In this document: positions 26,640 through 36,780 of the stretch, one piece after another
Numbering within the stretch: the stretch's first letter is position 1
Layout of the letters: each line of letters starts with the position of its first letter
NCBI GenBank assembly: GCA_009741485.1
Contig: CM019216.1
Location: 51,781,943-51,845,942 of the forward strand
Length of the DNA stretch: 64,000 bases
Reading direction: 5' to 3'
From: Malurus cyaneus samueli
Lineage: Eukaryota; Chordata; Aves; Passeriformes; Maluridae
Made by a program: the position numbers and the translations under genes
Notes under the pieces: generated by a model
Seen by the model: the letters and a program-made list of their open reading frames with translations, nothing else
What the model was told of the DNA's origin: nothing
The model's database searches: none

Positions 26640-27130
26640 TGTGCATTATATTCTGCGGCTTGTCCCTGTCCTCCAGCCAGAACAGTCTGAAATAGGTTTT
26701 ATTGGAAATCATTACCTAAATTCCAGCACTGAGAAGCATATTGATCTCTTGTACGTAATGGTAACCAGACTGCGGAAAGTACCAGAGAGGGCTCCAAGCG
26801 GGCCGACAGTATGTCAGCGACAATTCATTTTTTTTTTACCCGTTAGGATGCCGTTTAATATCTGTAAAAGGCACTTAATGCCAGCCTTTTCATAGCATCT
26901 GTCCAGCCCTGGCGGCGGCAGGGGGCTGCTCCTGGGGTGGTGGGCTGGCAGGCGCGTTGGAGATCCGCTTGGCAGAGCCCCGGCATTCCCTCGGCACCCC
27001 GCACGCGCTCACCAGCTGTCCCAACTTTCCAAGGCCCTTCTCAATTTTCTAAATATGTGTCACATAAAAATACAATTTCGGACAGTGATGCGCTGAGGAG
27101 CCCCGTGCCTGCAGTGCATAATTCATTCAC
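26640..27130. promoter_or_regulatory. CpG-dense island, candidate regulatory element
   Basis: CpG is rare in the window, yet about 20 CpGs fall in this half kilobase, with ten of them in the roughly 105 bases at 26909-27013 (GGCGGCGG, GGCGCG, CCCGCACGCGC strings). The AT-rich shoulders contain motif-like strings, for instance CACTTAA (26872-26878), the core of an NKX2-type site. An open frame of 155 codons (26937-27404, +) starts inside it but has no domain that I recognise and begins in the GC-rich part, where stops are naturally rare. This could be a conserved enhancer, a minor promoter or just a GC-rich patch; sequence alone does not decide. Confidence 0.35.
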
Positions 27131-27584
27131 AGTGTCCATAGCCCATTATTCCCACATTCCTCCTGCAGAGCTATCAATTTCATCTCTGGCCAAACTGGAA
27201 TCTGAATCTTGGGAGAGCAGTGAAGTGCTGGTGGTGTGGGTATACCACTTTTCTTTTTTTCTACCCTACTATTTTTTGACTGCCGTGCAAGAAATGTTAC
27301 ATTCATTTTGTGTTTGCAGACATGAGCTGCTTAGAAAGAAATACTTAAACAGCTCCAGATTCCCAGATTTGGTAGATTTCAGGGGAATAAAAATATTCAG
27401 CTGAGCATTAGATGCTTAACCACACAGAGAAAAATATCATCTTCTTCCCAAAATAAAACTGTCTGTTATTCGATGCATCTCTCACTTATCAACTGCATTA
27501 AATTTGTATTAAATTTATTTATATTACATTTATAGTAAATATAAATCACTGTATTTAGTAACAGAAAAATAGATAGCAGTGATT
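27131..27584. other. Unique non-coding DNA
   Basis: AT content climbs quickly after the CpG island. Apart from the tail of the open frame mentioned for 26640-27130, I see nothing here. Confidence 0.45.
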
Positions 27585-27714
27585 CTGTTCAAAAACCCAT
27601 CTGGATAGGGTGCTGGGCAGCCAGATGCAGATGGTCCTGCTTGAGCAGGGGAATTGGACCAGGTGACCTTCAGAGGAGTCTTCCAAACTCAACCATTCCA
27701 TGATTCTGTGATTC
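27585..27714 (+). mobile_element. CR1 LINE, 5'-truncated 3' end
   Basis: The strings CTGGATAGGGTGCTGGGCAG, AATTGGACCAGGTGACCTTC and CTTCCAAACTCAACCATTCC, ending in TGATTCTGTGATTC, follow the 3' untranslated end of avian CR1 non-LTR retrotransposons, including the terminal octamer-type repeat (ATTCTRTG). About 130 bases of the element remain, which is the usual 5'-truncated form. The 5' limit is approximate. No reverse-transcriptase sequence is present in this copy. Divergence from the typical pattern is modest. Confidence 0.85.
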
Positions 27715-28198
27715 ATATATGTAAAATTACTATTAATGTTTTTACATAGAACCACACATTTCTAACACAGGAGCACTGAAATGTCAAATACTAATAATCT
27801 GAGACAGACAAAATTATTTGACAGTGAGAGTCATGTAGAGATGCAGTGCTAGAATTCATCATTTCCAGTATCATCTATCTCAAAGTCAGGTGTTTAGCCT
27901 AAGACAGGATTCTAAGCTCTTTTGTAATTGACTCCATAGAAATAGCAGAGGCTGCTGGTGTGCAAACAAATACCCATTGCATGGAGAGAACCCTGAGGCA
28001 AAGCTGTCTCTTCATTCATGCTCAGGGTTTGTCTTGGAAGGAGACTGAGAGGAAATTAGTGCCTACACAGAATATCAAAGGCATACAGCTACATGAGAAC
28101 AGTTCATCCAGAACATAGAAAGGGCAGTGAAATGTCTTCTAGGGGCAGTACGACAGACTGCCTGAGTAAGTACAATAACTCACTTGGAGAAGAAATTC
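27715..28198. other. Unique non-coding DNA
   Basis: Short gap between the CR1 tail and the LTR; nothing recognisable. Confidence 0.45.
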
Positions 28199-28203
28199 CC
28201 TTT
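28199..28203 (+). repeat. Target-site duplication, left copy (CCTTT)
   Basis: CCTTT directly before the TG of the LTR; the identical five bases follow the LTR's CA at 28832-28836. Confidence 0.85.
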
Positions 28204-28294
28204 TGTGCTGGTTTTGGCCAGAGTTAATATTCTTCATAGTATGGGACTGTGTTTTAGATTTGTCCTCAACACAGGGCTGATAACATAGAAATGC

Positions 28295-28364
28295 TTTTTT
28301 TGTTGTTTTGTTTTTTTTTTTGTTTTTGTTTTTTTTTGTTTTTTTGTTTTTTTTTTTTTTGTTG
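28295..28364 (+). repeat. T-rich expansion inside the LTR
   Basis: About 70 bases of T with scattered G replace what is a short T-rich spacer in the sister LTR (33527-34123, minus strand). This is a replication-slippage type expansion after insertion. Confidence 0.8.
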
Positions 28365-28510
28365 AGCAGAGCTTACACATAGCCAAGGCCTTTTCTGCTT
28401 TCCTACGAATGCATGAGAGAATAGGAGGAGACACAGCCAGGGCAGATGACCCTAGCTGACCAAAGAGGTATTCCAGATGAATGTCCATGTCCATATGACA
28501 TCATGCTCAG

Positions 28511-28518
28511 TATATAAA
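28511..28518 (+). promoter_or_regulatory. LTR TATA box
   Basis: TATATAAA within the solo LTR, followed by the GA-rich AGTGGAGGCAAGAAGGAGG stretch. The related LTR has TTTATAAA-like TATA sequence at the matching place (33863-33872, minus). Whether either is still active is unknown. Confidence 0.6.
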
Positions 28519-28831
28519 GTGGAGGCAAGAAGGAGGAAGGGAGGGTATTTGGAGTGGTGGCATTTGTCTTCCCAAGTCACCATTATGCGTGAGAGGGCCC
28601 TGTCCTCCTGGGGACAACTGAGCAACTGCCTCCCCATGGGAAGCAGGAAATTCTTGCCTTGTTCTGATTTGCTTGTGTACATGGCTTTTGCTTTCTTCTT
28701 TAAACTGTCTTTATCTGAACCCACGAGTTTTCAAGCTTTCACCCTTCTGATTCTCTCCCCAGTCCATCTGGTAGAGGAGCGAGTGAGCAGCTGTGTGGGG
28801 CTTGGTTGCTGGCTGGGCTTAAACCACAACA

Positions 28832-28836
28832 CCTTT
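28832..28836 (+). repeat. Target-site duplication, right copy (CCTTT)
   Basis: Exact match to 28199-28203, directly after the LTR's terminal CA. Confidence 0.85.
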
Positions 28837-28840
28837 CTAG

Positions 28841-29044
28841 ATGAAGTTAGGTGAGATGGATCTGGATCCTGACATTGTGCTTAAGAAAGTCAAGGGCAGA
28901 CTTGACTTCTTGCATAGAAGGTCCACGGCAGAGATAAAAGCTGCAATTTTGTGGAAGGTCCAGGGTAGAAATGAACCAGAACTTGTTTTCCAAGTTCCAG
29001 TCTGGCAGGATAGACTTTTTGTCACCAATGATCCTTTACTATGA
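28841..29044 (+). other. Short ATG open frame abutting the LTR (67 codons), function unknown
   Basis: An ATG-started frame of 67 codons begins nine bases after the solo LTR ends. Its predicted product is charged and amphipathic (start MKLGEMDLDPDIV; later WKVQGRNEPELVFQVPVW), without low-complexity sequence, signal peptide or membrane segment, and I do not recognise a family. If the LTR and one duplication copy are removed, the host sequence before the ATG reads AAATTCCCTTTCTAG, which resembles a splice acceptor, so a remnant of a host exon cannot be excluded. A 79-codon frame runs antisense over most of it, which argues for chance. No donor site or neighbouring exon is identified. Confidence 0.15.
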
Positions 29045-32000
29045 ATGTCTATAGGTGCTTTCTTATCATTTTCCAAAGCAGAAATTCAGAAATTTAATGC
29101 AGTCTTTTCCGGTTTTCTTTGGATTTTCTTAATTTTCTTCCTGAAATTTGATGCATATAGAACAGGCAAATAAGAATTCCTATGCAGTTTCCAGAAAACA
29201 AACATATTACAAAATCATGGCACTATTAGTGTCTCTGTAGTAGTCCTCTAAAAATCATTACAGCTTTTAAAGAATTCTAATTAGGCATGTCTGAAGCACC
29301 AAATCCAGGTGGATTTTCACCCACTTCCAATAATATGGCCACTCTGAGCCCCCACTGAAATAGATCATATCTCTGGAATCTAGCTGTAATGGAGATCAGG
29401 TTCTGACTTATCCCATAACCTCCCAAAATAAAGTTAAGTTGCTCTGATGCAGCGTGTTTTAAAGCTCTGTGGGGGTTACAGCTGCGTGCCTGTTAACATA
29501 TCCTCCAGTTGCTTTCATTTAGCAGCTACGAAACAGAACTAAAGCAGAGAGCTTCTCCTCTCTTTCCCCTGATTTTCTGAGTTTGCTGAGTATTAATATG
29601 GTACTTTCCTGCCCACACCTATGGAGTAACACTATTATCAGCATCTGCTTCTCACCTGAAGCAGTATGGGACTGCAGTTGCAGCATTGAGGGGCAGGAAA
29701 TATAATTTCTGTCCATGATTTTGTTTTTTTCTTAATTGTTCCAAGATTAATATGTTAAGGTAAAAAAGTGCCATTTCTGTAAAAAGGCCCTGTCATCAAT
29801 TTTTACAGTGCCTGAGTCTGTATTATATCAACAAGTCTTTGTTACTACAAAATCTTTCTTATGAGCTAAATTAAAGAAATCCATACATATGTCTTCAACA
29901 TGGCCAGAGTGAAAGGAATTCAATGAAACAATCTCAATGGGTTTGTACTTCTTCGTGCTAAATGTAAAGAAGAAAAGACCCATTTCAAAAATCAAAATCG
30001 CTGCTTAAAGTAAGGCAAATTTTAAATACCCTACAGTCTGCAACAATAAGCAGGACCTCATTTTAAAAGACATGTCAGTGCAAGTAGAGTCAATCAAGAC
30101 ACAATTTAAAATCTTATTATTATTACTAATACTGTTATTTATTATGACAAAATAACATTAAATCTATGAAGCTTGTGGTTAATAGAAACCAAGTACATCT
30201 TCATACAGAAATCATCTCAGTAGACAAGAAGACATAGGGGATTTTCTTCAGAAGATCATTGTCTGATCTTATTCTGCTGTTGCCTGGCTACAAGATGAAC
30301 AAGGTGTATGCAGAAACAACTTGTTTCTGAGTTCACCAGGAATGTTGCAATTTAGAAAAGCTGTGGTGGTTCTTTCTGGCCCTGTCCCAAAACCCCTTCC
30401 TACATTTAGAGAACACACATTTTTAAAATTCACATGTGTTACCTCTGATGATAAATCTGCAAAGTTATTCTCAAAGAGGCAACAAAAGTTCATAGTATAC
30501 TCGTAGATGCACAGATATACTGTGAATGCATTCATCATGTTTGCTTAATAAAAGCAATTCAAAGCCAGAAAAAAGAAATTATTAGTTACAAACAGTTTTG
30601 GTCAGGCCACATAACCATAAATATGATCATGTCTCTTTTTTATTTATAAACCTATTCACTATGTTGATTACACGACACATACTGAAGGTGAATTTTAAAA
30701 ATGAAGTCTTCCCTCATTAAATCATTCCAAGGAATGAGCGCTGCCTAGTAAGTGGCAAAGGCTGCACGATTGTTCACATATGCCATTCACAGTGCTTTAA
30801 TGAAGAATTACAAATGTTTGGAGGTTGTCAAAACACCTGTTTGTGGGTTAGGAATAGACTGACCAGTCTGGAGGCATATGAGCCTTTACCAAACAATGCT
30901 TGCAGGACAAGGGGCAGTATGGGAAAATATGAGATTCTAACATTTATACTCATCCAGATGCTCCTAAAATGGCCCTGTAATGGACACAGCTTAACCAGGG
31001 ATGCATACTGAATCGTATTGTGTTTGACTTTGGAAAAATTTAATTATGATTAAAGGCAATGACAATGATGATAATCATTACCAGATCACCCTATGTTAGT
31101 GTTCTTGTTTCTATATTGAGATATACCCTGGTGCAGAGAGAGTCAATGCTCTAATTTAGGTCTCTGTGGCCAGCAGGTAAACAGGACGGCACTGCTGTAG
31201 GTACATCCTGTTTCACTAGAGGAGCTGAAATAAATTCCATGTATCCCTGTGCCAGATGAGATTGGAGATAATTTCAAGGCTGCATATCAAACTGATGTCC
31301 ACGTTATAGCCATTCTATCAGGGTAAACTGCACAGCTGCAGGATTTCAAAGTGTGGGGGCCATGGTTTTGCTCTCAACTTTGCGACCCTGCCACTGAAAT
31401 CTGAAAACCAGTAAGGGTGACAGCAATTGCAACAGGACGAACAGTTCCCCAGTGATTTTACTGAAAGGAAAGTCTATGTAAGTCCAAATGAATTAACATT
31501 TCCTGAAGTTAAGGCTCAAGAAGTGAGAAAAAGATCATCTTCCAAGGGTAAAGACTTGAATAGGTAGAAACAAGGCTGGTGATAGATGACCTGTGTTTTT
31601 TCTCGGCTGAAATCAGTAATGATTTTTAGGGCTATAATATTGTCACTCACTCTCAATTGCTCCAAACATTATTAAGGTTTCTAGTGTATTTAAATATCTA
31701 GTTCTATTATTGCTTTTTAAAATTACCTTATGAACAATCATTAGTTGAAGTGGAGTCATTGTATGTAGGAACATTATGAGCAGAGCACCTCAAATCCCCT
31801 TTGCATATAAAAGTAGCTTAGCAATTTTTAGAAGATCTGTCAGACAAGACCAAGCGTCTGGATTTTGCTAATGAAAAGTCTCAGGATGCATTCCTTCACA
31901 GCCCCAGGTCTGAACAAATGCAAAAAAAAAAATTCTATTTCTTTCTTATAATTGATGTAAGTTTTGCCTGTGTCATACGTGTTGATACAATGAAGACCAA

Positions 32001-33526
32001 AGGATGTCACACAAGTATTGGATCGATTTCCAATATGCAACACCTGTCACATCACAGGGAAAATTGTACTGTGGCCAAGTCTCATTAGCCTGTTGTGTCC
32101 AAACATTGCTTGTACAACAACCCCTGGGCCTCACTGACAAAACTGACAAAAAATACAGGCCATGGAAACTGACTGCCCCAATCTCTTCATGGTGCTACAG
32201 CTCTGAACTCTCATCACTGAGCTCTCATGTTCAGAAGAAGGGAGAAGATCCCTCAAGAGAAAATACTTAAAAGGTGTTTGGCTACCATTGGGGTGAATAC
32301 TGGAACACACAGCCACCAACATGTTGCTGTAGCATCCTTCCCATCACCCTTTTGACTACACTCTTAATACACAACACTTTTACCCAGCTTGTGAGATAAT
32401 ACAGAAGGAAACTGTTGCTTAGATTAGTCTTTTTGACCTTTGGCACAGTCAGTAAATTTCTGAAACCTTTTTAAAAATCATCAGTGCTGGGCATACCACT
32501 CCAAAAATGATCTAACAACAAGCAGACAATGGTTACAAATGACAAGCAAAGATAAGCACAGGTATGGAAACAGTTTTGCATAACAAGAGACTAAAAGTTT
32601 ATGACTGTTTAATAGGATTCATGCTAAAAAAATTGTGGTGTAATGAATACAGAAGAGGAGTAAATCAGAAAAACCTATATATCTACTTTCAAGATGGTAC
32701 AACACAAGGAGACATGCTGTGAAATTAAAAGGTGCCAAACACAGAAAGGGTTACCACTAAAAGGAAAAGTTTTACTATTTTGTTCAGTAGGAGTAGAGCT
32801 GGTGCTCTCTTTCTCTTTATTCTGAGGGATAATTGTAAAATATTACTGTGCTTATGGTAAAAAAAAAGTTGCTGAAACACACTGCCTTTGCCCATAATAC
32901 TTGTTTTACTGAGAAGAGTCAAGTGAAGAAATGGCAAAGCACCAACTTTCAGAATTTTACTTTACAGTCTTTTGTTTCTTAAAGAGAATTGTACTAACAT
33001 GTTATAATATATTGGTTTTCCATAATATGACTAATGAACCATTAAGATGAAACAGTCAAAATAGTGTCACAAAAAGAGTTCTGTAGAACAAAAGTGTTAA
33101 GTGAAAGTGTGTTATCTTTGAAATAAAGACTTGAACAAAACAAAAAGTTAATCAAAGTACATTTTGATAGAACAAATAAAATTTGGAATAGGCTTCAAAA
33201 GGAAAAAATATTTTTAATATCTATAAAAGATATATAAATTGAGTGAAAAGAGTATATGCAATTCACGAAGTTACAGTAGACAAGATAAAACTAAGATATA
33301 TGTTCTGAAAACATGCAAGTCATTGTAAAATCCACCCACAAACAGATTAAATAGAGCAAGTGAATGCCAAAGGCTACATACACACCTAGAAGAGTGGGGT
33401 ACATACCATCCTGTTAGTAAAACATCCATAGATTGATGTAAAGGTTAGGGATAGCTTTTTTCTTTCATGGGTTTTCACTCAGCATCTTGAGTTTCAGCCA
33501 ACAAGTGTAATTTCTGCTCACACAGA
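29045..33526. other. Unique non-coding DNA between the two inverted LTRs
   Basis: AT-rich sequence without gene, internal retroviral region or young repeat. This is important for the two LTRs: they lie in opposite orientation and the DNA between them is not proviral, so they are independent insertions. A short ATT-rich tract is at about 30115-30150. Confidence 0.5.
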
Positions 33527-34123
33527 TGAGGTTTTAATGATGTCCAGCTCTCACTGCTATCTTGCCACCTCTTGCCACTCCAAGAGTCATGCAGTACTCG
33601 ATCACTCCTCTACCAGCTGGACTGGGGAGAAAATCATAAGGGCAAAAGGTGGAGAACTCATGGATTCAAATAAAGACAGTTTAATGAAGAAAGCAAAAGC
33701 CATGCACACAAGCAAAGAAAAACAAGGCAAGAATTCCCTGTTTCCCATGGGCAGGCAGGAGTTCAGCTGTCCCCAGGAGAGCAGGGCCCCATCACACATA
33801 ACGGGGACTTGGGAAGACAAACTCCATGACTCTAAATATCCCCCTTTCTCCTTCTTACCCCCATTTTATAAATGAGCATTCCATATGATCTGGAATATCC
33901 ATTTGGCTGTTGGGGTTACCTCCCAACCTCCCATGCACCCCAAATATCCTCACCAGCGTGGCAGCATGAGAAGCAGAAAAGGCTTTTGCTCTGTGTAAAC
34001 CCTGCTCAGCAACACCAAAAACTTCTCTATATTACCAGCCTGTGCTCAGTACAAATCCAAAACACAGCCCCCTACCAGCCACTGTGAAGAAAAGTTCACT
34101 CTGCCCCAGCCAAAACCAGCACA
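33527..34123 (-). mobile_element. Older solo LTR of the same family, opposite orientation
   Basis: On the minus strand this begins at 34123 with TGTGCTGGTTTTGGCTGGGG, the same start as the LTR at 28204, and the two stay collinear: CTTTTCTGCTT, TATTCCAGAT..ATATGG, GTTTGTCTTCCCAAGT, CCATGGGAAACAGG, TTTTGCTTTCTTC, AAACTGTCTTTAT and CCCAGTCCAGCTGGTAGAGGAG blocks are shared. It has an ATTAAA string in the polyadenylation region. After the last shared block the 3' end is rearranged or decayed (33527-33600), and I find no matching target duplication (GTCCC follows the 5' end at 34124-34128), so the 3' limit is approximate. No internal genes. It is more decayed at its 3' end than the 28204 copy, hence probably older. 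Confidence 0.8.
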
Positions 34124-36740
34124 GTCCCATCCTAACTTTTGATGCAAAAGTTGCCTAAGGATTCGCATAAGTGATTGATTTTCTTCTCCCTCTTTCTTCT
34201 CTCCTATTTGGACCACCTATTATGTGGACCACCTGTGGCCACCTATTTGGTGGATCAAACACGAGAATTCGAGCTGTCACTAGAGCTGGAGGTGTCCAGG
34301 AAAACTGACATGGGCTTGTCATCTAGCACTATGAGGTTAAGTAGCCAGGTCAAGATCTGACCAACCATAAAATCATGCATGTATGAAATCACCCCCTTAC
34401 CCAGAGGACAGGCTGATCCAAAACCTGTGGAAATCCACCTGGCTTCAACAGGCTTGAGAGCAAACCTTGCCTTATAAAGCCTCTCTTGTAGATGAGATTC
34501 TTAAGGGAAAGATACTGGGAGATATGATCAGCAAAAGCTTTAATCAGATTTCCTAGCTGCCAAAATGTAGTGAATTGGAATGTCAAGGATTATGGGTCTG
34601 AAGACCTTCAACTGCTGTCCTTGTCTACTTCACGACACCCTGTGTATTTCCCATCATGTGAGCTCTTAGCAGAACAAATCACTATCCTTTTCAGCAGCAT
34701 CCCACAAAGAGCCTCTCATAAGTGTGAATCGAAGAAAAACAGTGAGTATCTCAGAAGATGGCACATGGCATGTATTTCTCATTTCCTTGCTCTGAATCTG
34801 AGTCAAAATAATTTACTCTGGTTTGCCTTTAAGTATTTTGTCTTCAAGTCAGGAAAAAAAGTCTATTTCTAACATTGCCTTTTTAGCATTTTTTAAGCAT
34901 GTGAATTTAAAACTTCTTTATTGTTGCTTTTAAATAGAATAGTTTATGTTCAAGAGCATTGCATTTGAAAGAGATATTATTAGACATCTGAAGTGACATG
35001 CAAGGCAAAAAAATAGCTGTTTTCAAATGAGCTCCAGGTTTGAGAAGGCACTCCATTGCCTGCCTATGAATCAAGCAATGAAAGAATAAAAATAAAGTAC
35101 TTCTGTCTCAGCTTTGTAAGCCAAATATCGAATGTGTCTCTGTTGCACACAGCACTGCAGCAGAAGAAGGAATATAGTGTCTCTGTGTGTTAAGGAGCAT
35201 TTTTCATCTCATATATCACTGTCATTTTGGCACTGTAACTCCAGAAAGTCAGCTAATCTTCTACATTCACATCGACACAAACAATTTAAAATAATAATTT
35301 GAGGTGTTGGGATTTTTTTTATAATTTGTCTTCCCCACAACTCCTTCTGCCTGTTCTTCCCTCCACAATAGATGGACAAAGCAGATGTGTCAGCAGTGAG
35401 GTTTTTCAGCCAAATGTCTTGTTGAGTTCAACCCACGTGTCTGCCTAACAATGAGTAGAGCATTCCTTGCAGTGGCCGTGGTGCATTAGAAAAAGATTTA
35501 GTGTCACCACTTTCCAAGCTTCACAACGAATCCTTATAAAATATTACAGCAAATAATAAAGGGACTCTCTTGCACACATCTCAGCTCAAAAGCAATCATT
35601 CAAAAGCAAGCAAAATGACTGAAAAAGGAAGAGTTACTTCAGTGAAGTATTTTCTGATTTTTTTTTAAAGCACCAACCAAAGTCCATTTATCACTGGCCA
35701 TGCAGAAATTACTTTTTGTGAAGATTGCTGGAAAAGTTAAAATGAAAGCTGTTGCCAAGAATAGTAGAGAAACAACTGGTGGCTACAGAAATCTGCTTAG
35801 GACTCTGAAAACAAAAGGCTAGCATCTATTAGACTATTGTAGTCAAAAAGCAAAGAGAACAGTTCAGTTCTCAGTGGCTAGGGAAAGCAGGATTGGAGAG
35901 CTGGCAAAAGGGAAGAGTATTCCTGAGCAGTTTAGATCAGGGAGGGAAGCTGCATTCTAAAGAGGTTTGAGAAGCTTCAGGTTTGTTTGGCATGCCCAGA
36001 TGGACCTGGATGCTTGTAAGCAAAAGGCTAACAGAACGTTTTTGTAGCTGGAGAAACAATTATCTCAGTGGGGAAGATTTAAGCAGTGAAGAGCTGGAAG
36101 AGGTGATGGAGGGATTCAGCACTGGCAATTTTTAACTGTGAAGACTGGAAAGATGAAACAAAGGAGTCTCTGATCAGGCATTCAGTGGAATTACAGCAAG
36201 ATGGGAAAAATACACTCTCGTGCTCCATTTAAGTAGATGCCTCTGGACTATTTGATGCCTAAACACATTGCATCTAATTTCCAGAACCCTGGCGAGCTTT
36301 GCTTTGAAAACTTCTTTTCTAAACAGCACAGATTAAAAATGAAAGCAAAATCTTCTACATGGAGCAGTTAAGTTTGAAACTTTCAGGTAAGGGGACAAAA
36401 TAAACAGGGATAAAGAACCTCATCATTGGCCAGGTGGAGGTTCCATCACTGCTGCCCTAAAATCCACAGAGCTTTCACAGGTATCTTTCTGCCTCCATTG
36501 TGCAGAGCAGCTCTTTTGTACTTCAGAGCGTGCTGGGACTCTGCCAGGTACCTAAGGCAGGGACACCTCGCTCAGCCTGCAGCAGTGTGACCCAAAGAGA
36601 CACCCTGATGATGAGTGGGGTTCCTATTATTGTACTCCTCAAGTTCATGCTGCGGGCTGCAGGGGGTAGGTAGGCAGCGCTTGGACGGCACACATCTGTC
36701 TATGTGATCAGAATGACCAATCTACCTTTATGGGATTCTT
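34124..36740. other. Unique non-coding DNA
   Basis: No gene found. Contains a small local repeat (34204-34252) and a GC-richer patch near 36480-36700. The rest is AT-rich without recognisable family sequence. Confidence 0.45.
34204..34252 (+). repeat. Local short tandem-like repeat (GGACCACCT units)
   Basis: Three imperfect units of TGGACCACCTAT type (TTGGACCACCTAT, GTGGACCACCTG, GTGGCCACCTAT) lie in tandem or nearly so. Small, imperfect, probably slippage-born. Confidence 0.6.
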
Positions 36741-36744
36741 TTAA

Positions 36745-36764
36745 AACAAAGAATGATCTTTGTT
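36745..36764. promoter_or_regulatory. Palindromic AACAAAG / CTTTGTT pair
   Basis: Two inverted HMG-box-type half sites (AACAAAG at 36745-36751, CTTTGTT at 36758-36764) are separated by six bases. SOX proteins and TCF/LEF bind sites of this form (established), SOX dimers usually with a shorter spacer. A GGCCC..GGGCCC string follows at 36766-36780. Function is inference only. Confidence 0.2.
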
Positions 36765-36780
36765 AGGCCCTGGGGGGCCC

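Larger units (their letters stand above)
28204..28831 (+). mobile_element. Solo LTR of an avian endogenous retrovirus (class III / ERVL-like)
   Basis: This 628-base unit starts with TGTGCTGGTTTTGGCC and ends with TTAAACCACAACA, i.e. TG...CA termini, and is flanked by a perfect 5-bp target duplication, CCTTT. Five-base duplications are typical of ERVL-type elements. Inside are a TATA box (TATATAAA, 28511-28518), a following GA-rich tract, a region near 28690-28715 with TTAAACTGTC that is in the position of the polyadenylation area, and a conserved CCATGGGAAGCAGG block at 28633-28646. No internal viral genes are present: the two-LTR provirus must have collapsed by LTR-LTR recombination. A T-rich insertion (28295-28364) interrupts it. 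A related copy lies in opposite orientation at 33527-34123. Class assignment is inferred from the duplication length and from the remembered songbird LTR pattern. Confidence 0.88.

Noticed and set aside
28452..28854. Open frames of 90 and 125 codons on both strands
   Set aside because: They lie inside the solo LTR, which is non-coding.
33537..33875. 112-codon plus frame
   Set aside because: It is the antisense reading of the older LTR.
28204..34123. A provirus bounded by the two LTRs
   Set aside because: The LTRs are in opposite orientation, have different flanks, and the DNA between shows no retroviral internal region.
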